A stretch of DNA of 64,000 nt from Vibrio pomeroyi (GTDB lineage: Bacteria; Pseudomonadota; Gammaproteobacteria; Enterobacterales; Vibrionaceae), in NCBI GenBank assembly GCA_041879425.1, contig CP090855.1:124001-188000 (forward strand), read 5' to 3'. Shown in pieces: positions 18,601-26,606 of this stretch (positions are counted from its first letter, which is position 1; every line of letters begins with the position of its first letter). The notes beneath the pieces are model-generated. The model saw only the letters and a program-made list of their open reading frames with translations. It searched no databases and was not told the origin of the DNA. The translations under genes were made by a program, and so were the position numbers.

Positions 18601-18721
18601 CGGCTCGATGGCGATTACCATCATGGCAGGCTTAGGCTTTGCAACAGTACTAACGCTAATAGTAGTACCAGTGATGTTCGCTATTCTATATAGAATCAAA
18701 CCGTCCACTGCGGGTTATTAG
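15662..18721 (+). CDS. RND multidrug efflux pump, VexK/TriC-like
   Basis: The 1019-residue inner-membrane pump has the standard 12-helix RND layout with two large periplasmic loops. In helix 4 the proton relay region reads GMLVDNAIVVVEG: the first Asp of the AcrB Asp-Asp pair is kept and the second is Asn. The helix-10 Lys is present in MILKNGIVLLDQ. It should export drugs or small amphiphiles to the outside through an outer-membrane channel encoded elsewhere (no TolC-like gene is adjacent). It ends the operon and is followed by a terminator. Function is inferred from family and operon layout. Confidence 0.92.
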   Translation: MNIAEYSIKNKVISWLFLVILAIGGVTSFGNLSRLEDPAFTIKDAMIISTYPGATSMEVEEELTYPLEKEIRQLPYIDKITSTSSNGMSQIMVSMKMDYGPDELPQIWDEMRRKINDLQPTLPSGVNSVQIIDDFGDVFGVMIMLTGDGYDYVELKQYADYLTREIELVDGVGKVSIAGDQQEQLFVEMSLERLAALNLDMSTVTSLLAQQNSVVSAGEVMLNGQSLTIKPNGTLSTVEELENLIIHGRDTGNLIRLKDVAEVTRGIQEKPGNVLTYNGKPAINLGIAFSSGVNVVEIGKALDAELDRLESIKPAGVELNYFYNQAQEVDKSVADFLISLVEAVAIVIIVLLFAMGLRSGLIIGLVLLLTVFGTFILMDYNDVELHRISLGALIIALGMLVDNAIVVVEGILVGLKKGKTKLQAAKDIVTQTQWPLLGATIIAITAFAPIGLSKDATGEFMGSLFWVLCFSLFLSWVTALTLTPFLAEMLLKEEDKVDENEDPYKGILFVVFGASLKFALRFRWLTVVSMIVLLAVSVVGFGKVKQQFFPPSNTPMFYVDMWMPEGTDVRETIKQTEKVESYIRQQDDVEFVTTTVGQGMQRFALTYQPEKSYEAYSQLQVRTTDRDTMFKVLAELDKNLANEFEQPTFQFKLIEFGPSPASKIEARIIGADPQVLRSIAVEVEDVLLADPGSRNVRHDWRERTKELVPLFNESKARRLGISKTDLSETLQMAFGGYNIGLLRDGTHMLPIVARLPEEERFDFESLNNVKIWSPSLQTYIPVEQVIDGVELQWSEPLIQRRDRKRTLTVLADHDVLGNETPASLFARVKPKVEALDLPEGYSISWGGEYESSKDAQESLFGSLPMGYLLMFIITMLLFNSVRKPLVIWFTVPLSIIGVSIGLLGTNMPFSFTAFLGLLSLSGMILKNGIVLLDQINSELSTGKDPYLAVVDSAISRVRPVSMAALTTILGMIPLVFDAFFGSMAITIMAGLGFATVLTLIVVPVMFAILYRIKPSTAGY

Positions 18722-18751
18722 GGATTGATATAAAACAGATTCTTTTAAGCC

Positions 18752-18780
18752 AGCCCAGTCATTTTTGACTGGGCTTTTTT
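18752..18780 (+). terminator. Terminator of the RND efflux operon
   Basis: AGCCCAGTCA-TTTT-TGACTGGGCT is a perfect 10-bp stem with a tetraloop followed by six T's, 31 bp beyond the pump stop codon. Confidence 0.92.
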
Positions 18781-18900
18781 ATGCATGTGATATGGCAAAG
18801 CGTGGCTTAAGTCATCATCTGTATGCAGAGAAAGCGATGTGAAGACCGCTACACAGACAAAGCACGTCGTTAACAGAGGAATGTGTTAATCGACAGGTAT

Positions 18901-18933
18901 AAAAAAAGCCGCTAACCAGTAGTCAGCGGCTTT
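18901..18933 (-). terminator. Terminator of the EAL-domain gene
   Basis: AAAGCCGCT/AGCGGCTTT forms a 9-bp stem with an 11-base loop, followed on the minus strand by a run of T's. It lies 20 bp past the stop of the EAL gene. Confidence 0.85.
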
Positions 18934-18952
18934 AGGAAGAGTAGGGACGGCT

Positions 18953-19744
18953 TTAGATTGCTAAACGGATATCCAACTCAATCGGTTTGGGCATCGCTAG
19001 GTGATAGCCTTGGTACATGTCGAAGCCCAAGCTTTGCATTGCCGCAAGTTGATGCTCTGTTTCAATGCCTTCGATGACAGTCTTAGCGCCAATTTGTTTC
19101 GCGAGCTCTAGAACTAATTCCATTTCTCGTGTGTCGCCTTGCTCAAAATCTAACATCACTGAGCGATCGATCTTAATGATGTGAGGATTAATGTGGCGGA
19201 CGCGTTGTTCTGTTGATGCTTGTGTTCCGAAATCATCGACCGCGATCTGAAAACCATTCTCCGCAAGGGAGAGGGCTGCATCTTTCAAGCGCTCTTCACT
19301 TTCGGCATTCAACTCCACCAATTCCATCACGATCTGCTCACATGAAAGGTTCAACTCATGAAGACGTTTTGCCAGAAGGCTGTCACTGACCTTTTCTGCA
19401 GCAAATAACTCACCAACGTTTGGAAGAACGTTCAAGAATAGGTGCAAATGACGGATAGTTGACTGTGCGAAGTTACGAATGTGGATAGCGCGACTGAGTC
19501 TCTCTACATTGATCTTATCTGTGCATGAGGTGTCATCGGAATGGAAGAAGTGATCAGGACGAACAATACCCCCTTTGCTATTCGAAATACGCACCAAAGC
19601 CTCTACACCTATCTGAGTCATTGAGTCGTCAAATATAGGTTGATAGACACTTCTCAGTGTTAGGTCTTGATATTTCGCAATAAACTGCATATCGGCATCC
19701 ACAGATATACAGCTAATAAATTCACTTCTGTCTGATAAAATCAT
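18953..19744 (-). CDS. EAL-domain cyclic di-GMP phosphodiesterase
   Basis: This 263-residue protein is a single EAL domain with no sensor or membrane segment. The residues needed for catalysis appear intact: EAL (in GVEALVRI), the Asn in FLNV, Glu in VMELVE, the Asp pair in AVDDFG, Lys in IIKID, Glu in VIEGIET, and Gln in YQGYH. It should therefore hydrolyse c-di-GMP to pGpG in the cytoplasm. It is the second c-di-GMP-degrading protein in the window and is monocistronic. Confidence 0.88.
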   Translation of the reverse strand: MILSDRSEFISCISVDADMQFIAKYQDLTLRSVYQPIFDDSMTQIGVEALVRISNSKGGIVRPDHFFHSDDTSCTDKINVERLSRAIHIRNFAQSTIRHLHLFLNVLPNVGELFAAEKVSDSLLAKRLHELNLSCEQIVMELVELNAESEERLKDAALSLAENGFQIAVDDFGTQASTEQRVRHINPHIIKIDRSVMLDFEQGDTREMELVLELAKQIGAKTVIEGIETEHQLAAMQSLGFDMYQGYHLAMPKPIELDIRLAI

Positions 19745-20267
19745 AGTCGCTAATAAAGGTGTTTATTCAATGACGAAAATATACGTCATGGCTGTCACAA
19801 TATTGACAGGTGTTAGTAAATTGTCAATTAATAAAAACTCATTTGCAGGGTCAATATTTAAATAAATATAATTAACGAAAAATCAGCATGATAAATGATA
19901 TTAACCATTAATTTAACTTATCATTCACTAGGTTTGATGGTTGCTGTGAATTTAATGGCTGAGTAACGCCTCACATATCAATCCCAACCAATATAAAGCT
20001 AGAACAGCGATACACCAGCGAAAAGTAGGGTTAAAGGCTTAGATTATGGGTGAATGTCAAAGTTAGAAAATAAAGATACTTAACTGGTTACATAGAAGTG
20101 ATATCTATCTCTCAAAATCGATAGCATCGGAAGAACAGTTATTAATAATTCGATTAGAACGTTCGAATAATTAATGAACAATGATTGGGTGTCTTTTATA
20201 AAATATTGGGATGAAGGTCTAACAATTTGCTTTCAATATTGAATGAAAAAGTTGACCCGTATTATCC
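19745..20267. other. Gene-free AT-rich gap with small palindromes
   Basis: No coding frame is convincing in this 523-bp stretch. It holds an operator-like inverted repeat ATTGACA-N13-TGTCAAT (19802-19828) about 60-85 bp upstream of the EAL gene, a nested AT-rich palindrome ATTCGA/TCGAAT with GAACGTTC (20148-20168), and TTCAATATTGAA (20232-20243) just beyond the unknown gene at 20268. None can be tied to a known regulator. Confidence 0.5.
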
Positions 20268-20900
20268 CTACCATTGAAGTACGGCATAAAGCTGCAGGTA
20301 TTTACGAACCAATTGTTGATTCCCTGACCGTTTTAGTGGGTGACCAAATTTAATAAAGCACGGACTGATTCTAAAGTTATTATTTAAATCAGCAGCGAAT
20401 TGAGAATCACTCTCTCTTAACGTGATGCCTTGTTGGCTGTATTCGGTTATCTCGTCTGGGAGTTCTCCCATCCACCAGTGCAACAACTCACCACTGTTTT
20501 TACTTCGGCTTATCCAATGGTCAGAAACAATGATCAAAACGTCATTGGGTTGAATGGCGAATCCGTACTCTTGCTGCCAGTTATGAATGTCTAACATCAA
20601 CTTTTTACGACACGTTTTTCCCGCGCTCACCATATGATGACTAATCATCCAAACCGTGCCGATTTCAGAAGAGATTCGGAAGTGGCGGGGCGTTTCTCGA
20701 GAGGAGAGCATTTCAAGTGGACTAATGTTACTTGCATGATTAAAGCTTACGAAGGTGTGTTCCATTCGTCGGGCAAAGGCTTTACCGATGTGATGCTCAC
20801 TGATCCCTTGGTTGTGCACCGTAGGATAATGACGCTCACAGAGTTTAAGACAATCGTCTTGAAACTGATTGACGCTTTTAATCACGAGATCTAATAACAA
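20268..20900 (-). CDS. Hypothetical protein, 210 residues
   Basis: I do not recognise this protein. It has no signal peptide, membrane helix or known motif. It is rich in His and Trp (for example HWISRSK and LLHWWMGELPDEI), with an N-terminal helical part and a probably mixed C-terminal half. The frame is long, starts with ATG and is bounded by non-coding gaps on both sides, so a real gene is likely. It is monocistronic and may be restricted to Vibrio. Confidence 0.7.
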   Translation of the reverse strand: MLLDLVIKSVNQFQDDCLKLCERHYPTVHNQGISEHHIGKAFARRMEHTFVSFNHASNISPLEMLSSRETPRHFRISSEIGTVWMISHHMVSAGKTCRKKLMLDIHNWQQEYGFAIQPNDVLIIVSDHWISRSKNSGELLHWWMGELPDEITEYSQQGITLRESDSQFAADLNNNFRISPCFIKFGHPLKRSGNQQLVRKYLQLYAVLQW

Positions 20901-21190
20901 TGAAGTCCCTTATACACAGTTACTATCTTATTGATGGGCAATAGTACGGTAATTAATGTGTCATTACCTATCGCCAAAGTGCGAGTTCTTGATCCCTCTA
21001 TCAAAATTAGCGATTGCGGAGCGATTTTATGGATAGCACTGGCACTTCGCTGGTCTGTATTCTAAATTATGAGGAATTCTAATCAGTTAGAAAGACTATC
21101 TTTAGCAGCAAAGTTACAAGTGAGTTAGCTAGATTATAGTTTAGTCAGCAGTTCACGATGGATTTATTTACTCTTTACTTGGAAACATTC

Positions 21191-21436
21191 ATGACCATTC
21201 AACTAGATTCGAAGCAAAAGTCTGAGCTTACCCATACTCTTCAAAAATACCTCCAAGATGAACTCGATGTGGAGCTCGGCCAGTTCGACACGGAATTCTT
21301 GGTCGACTTCATAAGTAAAAAGTTTGGGGCGGTTTATTACAACAAAGGGATAGAAGACGCCCAAAAAGTAATGGAACGTAAAATGTTAGATATCTCAGAT
21401 GAGCTTTACGAGATCGAACAGATCGTTGAAATCTAA
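21191..21436 (+). CDS. DUF2164-family protein, 81 residues
   Basis: The short protein matches the DUF2164 family: a helical N-terminal segment (KQKSELTHTLQKYLQDELD), then LGQFDTEFLVDFISKKFG and an YYNKGIEDAQ segment. I chose ATG 21191 because GGAAA lies 5 bp upstream and the conserved family start is MTIQL; an upstream ATG at 21158 would add 11 unlikely residues. Function unknown; probably cytoplasmic. Confidence 0.82.
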   Translation: MTIQLDSKQKSELTHTLQKYLQDELDVELGQFDTEFLVDFISKKFGAVYYNKGIEDAQKVMERKMLDISDELYEIEQIVEI

Positions 21437-21453
21437 CGTTTAGCCCAAACTTG

Positions 21454-21468
21454 TTCAAATAATTTGAA
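21454..21468. promoter_or_regulatory. 15-bp palindrome upstream of cytochrome b561 gene
   Basis: TTCAAATAATTTGAA is a perfect palindrome (7-1-7) about 120 bp upstream of the b561 start. It is operator-like, but I cannot name the regulator. A related half-site, TTTGAA, follows at about 21480. Confidence 0.35.
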
Positions 21469-21589
21469 TAACTCGTTTAATTTGAAATGATGTTACCAAT
21501 GTAAAGCTTGGTAAATAATATGTTACACAAACTTGGTGTAGGGTACGCTTTTCGAAACTACACTACTCGTTAACATTCGGAAGAGATGC

Positions 21590-22129
21590 ATGGACAACAA
21601 CGTTAGAAATTACAACCCTTTAGCAAGAGCGATGCATTGGATTTCAGCTCTCGCAGTATTTGGTTTATTTGGTGTAGGCCTGTGGATGGTTGATCTTTCA
21701 TACTACAGCGAGTGGTACAAAACAGCACCAGACTATCACCGTTCGGTAGGCATTCTTTTGGCTGCCGTTACTGTTATCCGCTTGGTTTGGAAACTAGTTA
21801 CCGCGTCACCTAAAGTGGAAGGTAAAAGCTATGAAGTGGCAGCAGCAAAAATCGCTCACGGCTTCATGTACATCAACTTAGCGGTTTTATTTATTTCAGG
21901 TTATTTGATATCGACATCAGATGGCCGCGGGATAGAGGTATTCAACTGGTTCACTGTACCAAGTATGGGCGAACTGTTTGCAAACCAATCTGATCTCGCA
22001 GGTACGGTTCACTACTATGCTGCATGGGTACTGATCATTATGGCATCAGTGCACGCCTTAGCGGCGATAAAACACCACGTTATCGACAAAGACGATACGC
22101 TACGAAAAATGATAGGAGCTTCAAAATGA
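21590..22129 (+). CDS. Cytochrome b561 (CybB/YceJ type)
   Basis: A 179-residue inner-membrane di-haem cytochrome with four membrane helices. His residues that can ligate haem lie in AMHWISAL, DYHRSVGI, KIAHGFMY, HYYAAW and VHALAAIKHH. It transfers electrons between quinol and periplasmic acceptors. Its stop overlaps the start of the yceI gene (ATGA), the well-known yceJ-yceI pairing, so the two are translationally coupled. Confidence 0.9.
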   Translation: MDNNVRNYNPLARAMHWISALAVFGLFGVGLWMVDLSYYSEWYKTAPDYHRSVGILLAAVTVIRLVWKLVTASPKVEGKSYEVAAAKIAHGFMYINLAVLFISGYLISTSDGRGIEVFNWFTVPSMGELFANQSDLAGTVHYYAAWVLIIMASVHALAAIKHHVIDKDDTLRKMIGASK

Positions 22130-22695
22130 AAAAGTCAATTATCGCTACAGGATTAGCATTTGCTATGGCAATGCCTTTCGCTGCGAACGCCGCTGATTAC
22201 GTGATTGATACAAAAGGTGCGCATGCTTCAGTTAACTTTAAAGTTAGCCACCTAGGTTACAGCTTTATCCAAGGCCGTTTTAACACATTCTCAGGTGATT
22301 TCTCATTTGATGAAAGCAACGTTGAAGCATCAAAAGTAAACGTAACTATTGATACAACAAGCCTTGATTCAAACCACGCAGAACGTGATAAGCACATCCG
22401 TAGCTCTGACTTCATTGATGCAGGTAAATTCTCAGACGCAACATTCAACAGCACGAAAGTGGTTGATAAAGGTGACGGCAAACTTGAAGTAATGGGTGAC
22501 CTTAAACTTCACGGCGTAACTAAGCCTATCGTTATCGAAGCTGAATTCATCGGCGCTGGTCAAGACCCATGGGGCGGTGAGCGTGCTGGTTTCGTTGGTA
22601 CAACTCGTCTAGAACTTGCTGACTTCAACATTCCAGTAATGGGCGCTTCAAGCTACGTAGACATGGATCTACACGTTGAAGGTGTAAAGAAGTAA
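22126..22695 (+). CDS. yceI: YceI-family periplasmic lipid-binding protein
   Basis: The 189-residue protein has a classical signal peptide (cleavage after ANA, giving ADYVIDTKG) and the YceI lipocalin-like barrel that binds polyprenyl chains. Conserved parts include HASVNFKVSHLGYS, the HIRSSDFIDAGKF segment and LKLHGVTKP. It is coupled to the b561 gene, an arrangement that suggests isoprenoid (quinone-like) handling in the periplasm. AGGAG lies upstream of the ATG. A strong terminator follows. Confidence 0.93.
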   Translation: MKKSIIATGLAFAMAMPFAANAADYVIDTKGAHASVNFKVSHLGYSFIQGRFNTFSGDFSFDESNVEASKVNVTIDTTSLDSNHAERDKHIRSSDFIDAGKFSDATFNSTKVVDKGDGKLEVMGDLKLHGVTKPIVIEAEFIGAGQDPWGGERAGFVGTTRLELADFNIPVMGASSYVDMDLHVEGVKK

Positions 22696-22791
22696 TCTAG
22701 CCATTGATGATTGCTGACCGGTATCAATCTTTTATGTAACCCCAAAAGTTGAATAGATACCTAGAAAGCAAAGCAACCGTTAGAAAAAGAG

Positions 22792-22823
22792 AAAGGCGCA
22801 AAGTATTCACTTTGCGCCTTTTT
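22792..22823 (+). terminator. Terminator of the b561-yceI operon
   Basis: AAAGGCGCAAAGT-ATTC-ACTTTGCGCCTTT is a perfect 13-bp stem followed by T's. Confidence 0.92.
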
Positions 22824-23011
22824 ATTATGGTAAATGGTAACGCGTTTAGGTCTGTTTTGTGTCAAACCTTTAGTTGCGCTTTAAGCCACCATTTACTTTT
22901 AGCCAGTCAACGTTGCCATGACTGATTTTCGAGGTGAACAACTAATCCCTAATTGTTCAACCTTGTCCTAGTTAGCTAACCACTTCCTAGTAAAACAGTC
23001 GTTAGCGACAC

Positions 23012-23086
23012 GCTTCCTAGTTAAACCGTTGTAAGTCAATCCACTTTAGATTAAGCCACTGTAGATTAAATCACTGTAAGTTAAAC
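23012..23086. repeat. Degenerate 15-bp tandem repeat, five units
   Basis: Five successive 15-bp units can be aligned: GCTTCCTAGTTAAAC, CGTTGTAAGTCAATC, CACTTTAGATTAAGC, CACTGTAGATTAAAT and CACTGTAAGTTAAAC. The last three are the most alike. They fill the space just beyond the stop codon of the formate-channel gene. Further half-units may exist up to about 22980. No coding frame or hairpin explains them. Confidence 0.6.
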
Positions 23087-23096
23087 CCTTAGCCAA

Positions 23097-24548
23097 TTAA
23101 GCCGTTTCTAGTTCCGTTTTTGGTACTACGTTTAGGCGGTCACCGTAAATTGGACGAAGTGCTTGCATCACCTCAGTACGAGTAAGAACACCCACCATCA
23201 CACCGTTTTCCAATACTGGAAGCATATGTGGCTGGCTTACTTTCATCGCTTTTGCACGCTCTTCTAAAGAAAGAGAAGTCAGGCGAGTTGCGAAGCCCAT
23301 GCTAGTAGTAGGGTACAGTTGCTCTTTGTCGATACATAGGAACTCAGCGACATCAACCAGCTTGTCGTTTGCATCGATTGCCACAACGTCACGGCTCATT
23401 AGGTCTACAACTTTTTGGCCTTTAGTTGGGATGTAATCTTGGCACCAAAGGTCAACCATTACGTCGTGAACAGAGAAGATACCAACAAGACGACCTTCAA
23501 CATCGCAAACAGGAGCGCTAACAAGTTGAGCGTCTAAAAGTGAATCAATTGCCACTGATGTAGGCATTTCTACGCTTAGTGTAATTGGTTGAGTGTTCAT
23601 GATTTGCTTGATAGTCGTTGCTGTGTTCATAGTGATTTCCTTAACTGACGTAATTTCTGTTGTTTGTGTAATTGCAGTAATTTTTGCTGCTTTAAGTTGT
23701 GGGCGACGGTAGATGCTCCAATTGGCTAAGCCGACCAATACCGAACCACCTACAATGTTGCCGATTGTTACTGGCACCAAGTTTGCGGTGACAAATTTCA
23801 TGATGTTTAGGTCTGCGTATTGGGCTGGTGTTGCGCCAATTTGCATCCAAAAACTTTCTGGTGCGAATGCTTGAATCGTGATGCCTAGTGGAACCATGAA
23901 CATATTCGCCACACAGTGTTCAAAGCCTGAGCTAACGAACATTGCCACGGGTAAGACAGTCATCATGGCTTTGGTCATGGCATTAGCAGAGCTGAACGTT
24001 AACCAAATGGCTAAACACACCAATAAGTTGCAAAGCACACCCAAAGCAAAAGCTTGAACAGGGCTGTGGTGTAGCTTGTGTTGAGCAATATTCAGAGCAT
24101 TTAAGCCCCATTGCCCGCCATCCAATTGATACAAGCCAGCTGCGCTTACTAGAGCCAAAAGGAACATGGCACCGATAAAGTTACCGACATAGACCTTGCC
24201 CCAAATAGACAGCATCTTAGTGAAGGTAATCTGCTTGTTAGCCCATGAGATGCTTGATAACACTGAGCTGGTAAACAGCTCGCCACCACAAATCACAATC
24301 AGGATTAACCCCATACTGAATGAAAGACCGCCAGCTAAGCGACTCAATCCCCATCCAGCATCAGCGCTGCCTGTGGTTACCGTGATGTAGAATAAAAAAG
24401 CAAGCCCGATGAATGCGCCAGCCATGATTGCCAAACTCAATGTCATGCTGCTGGTTTTATTTGCTTTGCTTAATGCAAACTTCTCTGCTTCCGCCATCAT
24501 TTCTGTTGGTGAGAACAGTTGATGATTTTCAGAAGTGCTGGTTGCCAT
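23097..24548 (-). CDS. Formate/nitrite channel fused to CBS domains
   Basis: This 483-residue protein joins a FocA-type formate/nitrite channel (residues about 20-285, six membrane helices, signature SGFEHCVANMF) to a cytoplasmic tail with a pair of CBS domains (about 307-475, with APVCDVEGRLVGIFSVHDV and LPVLENGVMVGVLTRTEV). Normal FNT proteins are about 280 residues, so the fusion is unusual; CBS domains often sense adenine nucleotides. A strong internal ribosome binding site precedes Met307, so a free CBS protein may also be made. It is divergent from a LysR regulator. An AAGGGGGG site precedes the main start. Confidence 0.88.
   Translation of the reverse strand: MATSTSENHQLFSPTEMMAEAEKFALSKANKTSSMTLSLAIMAGAFIGLAFLFYITVTTGSADAGWGLSRLAGGLSFSMGLILIVICGGELFTSSVLSSISWANKQITFTKMLSIWGKVYVGNFIGAMFLLALVSAAGLYQLDGGQWGLNALNIAQHKLHHSPVQAFALGVLCNLLVCLAIWLTFSSANAMTKAMMTVLPVAMFVSSGFEHCVANMFMVPLGITIQAFAPESFWMQIGATPAQYADLNIMKFVTANLVPVTIGNIVGGSVLVGLANWSIYRRPQLKAAKITAITQTTEITSVKEITMNTATTIKQIMNTQPITLSVEMPTSVAIDSLLDAQLVSAPVCDVEGRLVGIFSVHDVMVDLWCQDYIPTKGQKVVDLMSRDVVAIDANDKLVDVAEFLCIDKEQLYPTTSMGFATRLTSLSLEERAKAMKVSQPHMLPVLENGVMVGVLTRTEVMQALRPIYGDRLNVVPKTELETA
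23630..23642 (-). promoter_or_regulatory. Internal ribosome binding site and start inside the FNT-CBS gene
   Basis: On the minus strand AAGGAAATCACTATG places a strong Shine-Dalgarno sequence 5-6 bp before an in-frame ATG (Met307), exactly at the junction between channel and CBS domains. Translation from here would give a 177-residue free CBS protein. The site is seen directly; its use is inferred. Confidence 0.5.
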
Positions 24549-24821
24549 ATCCCCCCCTTGAACAATCCGTCATGTGTAATTCCTAGTGTTAATGACTTGG
24601 TTAATCCGTAATGGTTAATCAGTAATGTTTTGCAGGGCTCGTTGTGTCCTGCCATTCCAGATTAGGGGGTAGCGAGGTAGAGGTAAAATTGATAATTTTT
24701 AAAAACCACATCAAATTTATTGATATAGCTTGGGTTACGAGTAGAATGAAATCGATTGCTCATCGGCTTGATAAAAAACGAGCATCAGGACACAAATAAT
24801 TAAAAGCATTAAGGATGAATT

Positions 24822-25727
24822 TTGCGTTATTCATTAAAGCAACTCGCGGTATTTGATGCAGTGGCAGATTCCGGGAGTGTTAGTAATGCAGCAGACAAGT
24901 TGGCGTTGACTCAATCAGCGACAAGTATGTCTCTTGCACAGTTGGAAAAAATGCTCGGCAGGCCTTTGTTTGAAAGGCAGGGCAAGCAAATGGCCCTTAC
25001 TCATTGGGGCATGTGGCTAAGGCCAAAAGCGAAGCGTTTACTGCAAGACGCACAGCAAATAGAAATGGGTTTCTATGAGCAGCATTTACTGAGCGGAGAG
25101 CTCAAATTAGGTGCGAGCCAAACCCCCGCAGAACACTTGGTTCCAGACCTCATCAGTATTATTGATAACGACTTTCCAGAGATGCGAATCTCGCTCGGTG
25201 TACAAAGTACCGACGCTGTTATCGATGGCGTATTAGATTACAAATATGACTTGGGTGTTATCGAAGGCCGTTGTGACGACAGCCGAGTTCACCAAGAAGT
25301 GTGGTGTACGGACCATTTAACCGTGGTTGCATCCGCTCATCACCCGTTTGCGAAGCGTGAAAGAGTGAGTTTGGCTCAGTTAGAGCAAGCGAAGTGGGTA
25401 TTACGCGAACACGGTTCGGGTACTCGCAAAGTTTTTGATAGCTCTATTCATCATTTAATTGGTGATCTTGATGTTTGGCGAGAGTATGAACACGTTCCTG
25501 TTTTAAGAAGTTTGGTAGCAAACGGCCCATATTTAACGTGTTTACCTTATCTAGACGTCGAGCAGTTTGTTGAATCAGGTCAGCTTGTTACCTTGAATGT
25601 TCCAGAACTCGAGATGGAGCGTACACTTTCATTCATTTGGCGTGCCGACATGGCAGAAAACCCACTTGCTGAATGTATCAAGCGTGAAGGTAAGCGCATG
25701 ATGAAAGGCAAACGGTCGGTTCTGTAA
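24822..25727 (+). CDS. LysR-family regulator, divergent from the formate channel
   Basis: A 301-residue LysR-type regulator: winged-helix HTH at residues 1-60 (LKQLAVFDAVADSGSVSNAA, SATSMSLAQLEKMLGRPLFE), then a periplasmic-binding-like effector domain. The conserved KQLAVF puts the start at TTG 24822, which has AAGGA six bases upstream; the nearby ATG at 24815 is in another frame. It faces the FNT-CBS gene across a 273-bp gap and is a likely regulator of it. The effector is unknown. Confidence 0.88.
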   Translation: MRYSLKQLAVFDAVADSGSVSNAADKLALTQSATSMSLAQLEKMLGRPLFERQGKQMALTHWGMWLRPKAKRLLQDAQQIEMGFYEQHLLSGELKLGASQTPAEHLVPDLISIIDNDFPEMRISLGVQSTDAVIDGVLDYKYDLGVIEGRCDDSRVHQEVWCTDHLTVVASAHHPFAKRERVSLAQLEQAKWVLREHGSGTRKVFDSSIHHLIGDLDVWREYEHVPVLRSLVANGPYLTCLPYLDVEQFVESGQLVTLNVPELEMERTLSFIWRADMAENPLAECIKREGKRMMKGKRSVL

Positions 25728-25931
25728 CCTAGATTTGATAAAATACTAATAACTAAATGTGTTGAATAAGCGATATCGGTCTCTATCTAGTGATAAATGC
25801 ATAATTGCATACATTATTAATGTGATCGCGATCGGCTAAATAAGGGCTATCTTCCCATAGTATGCTTACTTGATTTTAAGTGAGGCTAAATCCGGTTGCG
25901 TTCAATTACGTAATTAGGCTTTAGAAATAGT

Positions 25932-26426
25932 ATGAGTACATTAGTCGCGATTTCATTAACTACAGGTATTTTGTCAGGTCTTTGGGGATGGATAGCTATC
26001 TCTTTCGGCTTATTGTCATGGGCCGGTTTCTTAGGTTGCACCAGTTACTTTGCTTCGCCAACAGGCGGCGTGAAAGGATTGGCAGGTAGCTTACTAACCA
26101 ACATGACAGGCGTATTCTGGGCAATGGTGATTATCGAAAGCTCAACCTTCGCAGGGTTAGATATTTTAGGCTATGTGATTACTGCTATTGTCGCTTTCTT
26201 TATGTGTATTCAAGCAAAACAAGCGTGGCTAGGTTATATCCCAGGAACCTTCATTGGTTGCTGTGCAACGTTTGCCGCAGGTGGCGATTGGCAACTTGTA
26301 GTACCATCTTTACTGCTTGGTGGTGTATTTGGATACTTGATGAAAGCAACGGGGCTATGGCTTCACGAGAAATCGACCCAATCTTCGGAAGCGGTTGAAC
26401 AACACGCTAAGCAAGCTAAGGCTTAA
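25932..26426 (+). CDS. DUF1097 inner-membrane protein (YcdZ-like)
   Basis: This 164-residue membrane protein has four to five hydrophobic helices and matches the DUF1097 family of E. coli YcdZ (LLSWAGFLGCTSYFASPTGG, GYIPGTFIGCCATFA). A charged C-terminal tail follows. The family's function is not established. It is monocistronic, with a terminator after it. Confidence 0.82.
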   Translation: MSTLVAISLTTGILSGLWGWIAISFGLLSWAGFLGCTSYFASPTGGVKGLAGSLLTNMTGVFWAMVIIESSTFAGLDILGYVITAIVAFFMCIQAKQAWLGYIPGTFIGCCATFAAGGDWQLVVPSLLLGGVFGYLMKATGLWLHEKSTQSSEAVEQHAKQAKA

Positions 26427-26505
26427 TTCGTTAACCTGACCCTAGTTTAGTCACTGTGAACTCTTGCAAGATAACCCCCAATTAATTTGTATATCGATTT
26501 ATACA

Positions 26506-26531
26506 GGCACACCATTTGGTGTGCCTTTTTT
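26506..26531 (+). terminator. Terminator after the DUF1097 gene
   Basis: GGCACACC/GGTGTGCC form the stem around a short loop, followed by six T's. Confidence 0.88.
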
Positions 26532-26606
26532 GGTTTTGGTTACTCTAAAAATACGATGATCTTAACTGCAGAAGAACTTATACCGTCTATCAGAAAAGCT
26601 AAAGGC

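Noticed and set aside
24720..24765. Possible FNR site (TTGAT...ATCAA) before the formate-channel gene
   Set aside because: The half-sites are not at the four-base spacing of FNR boxes.
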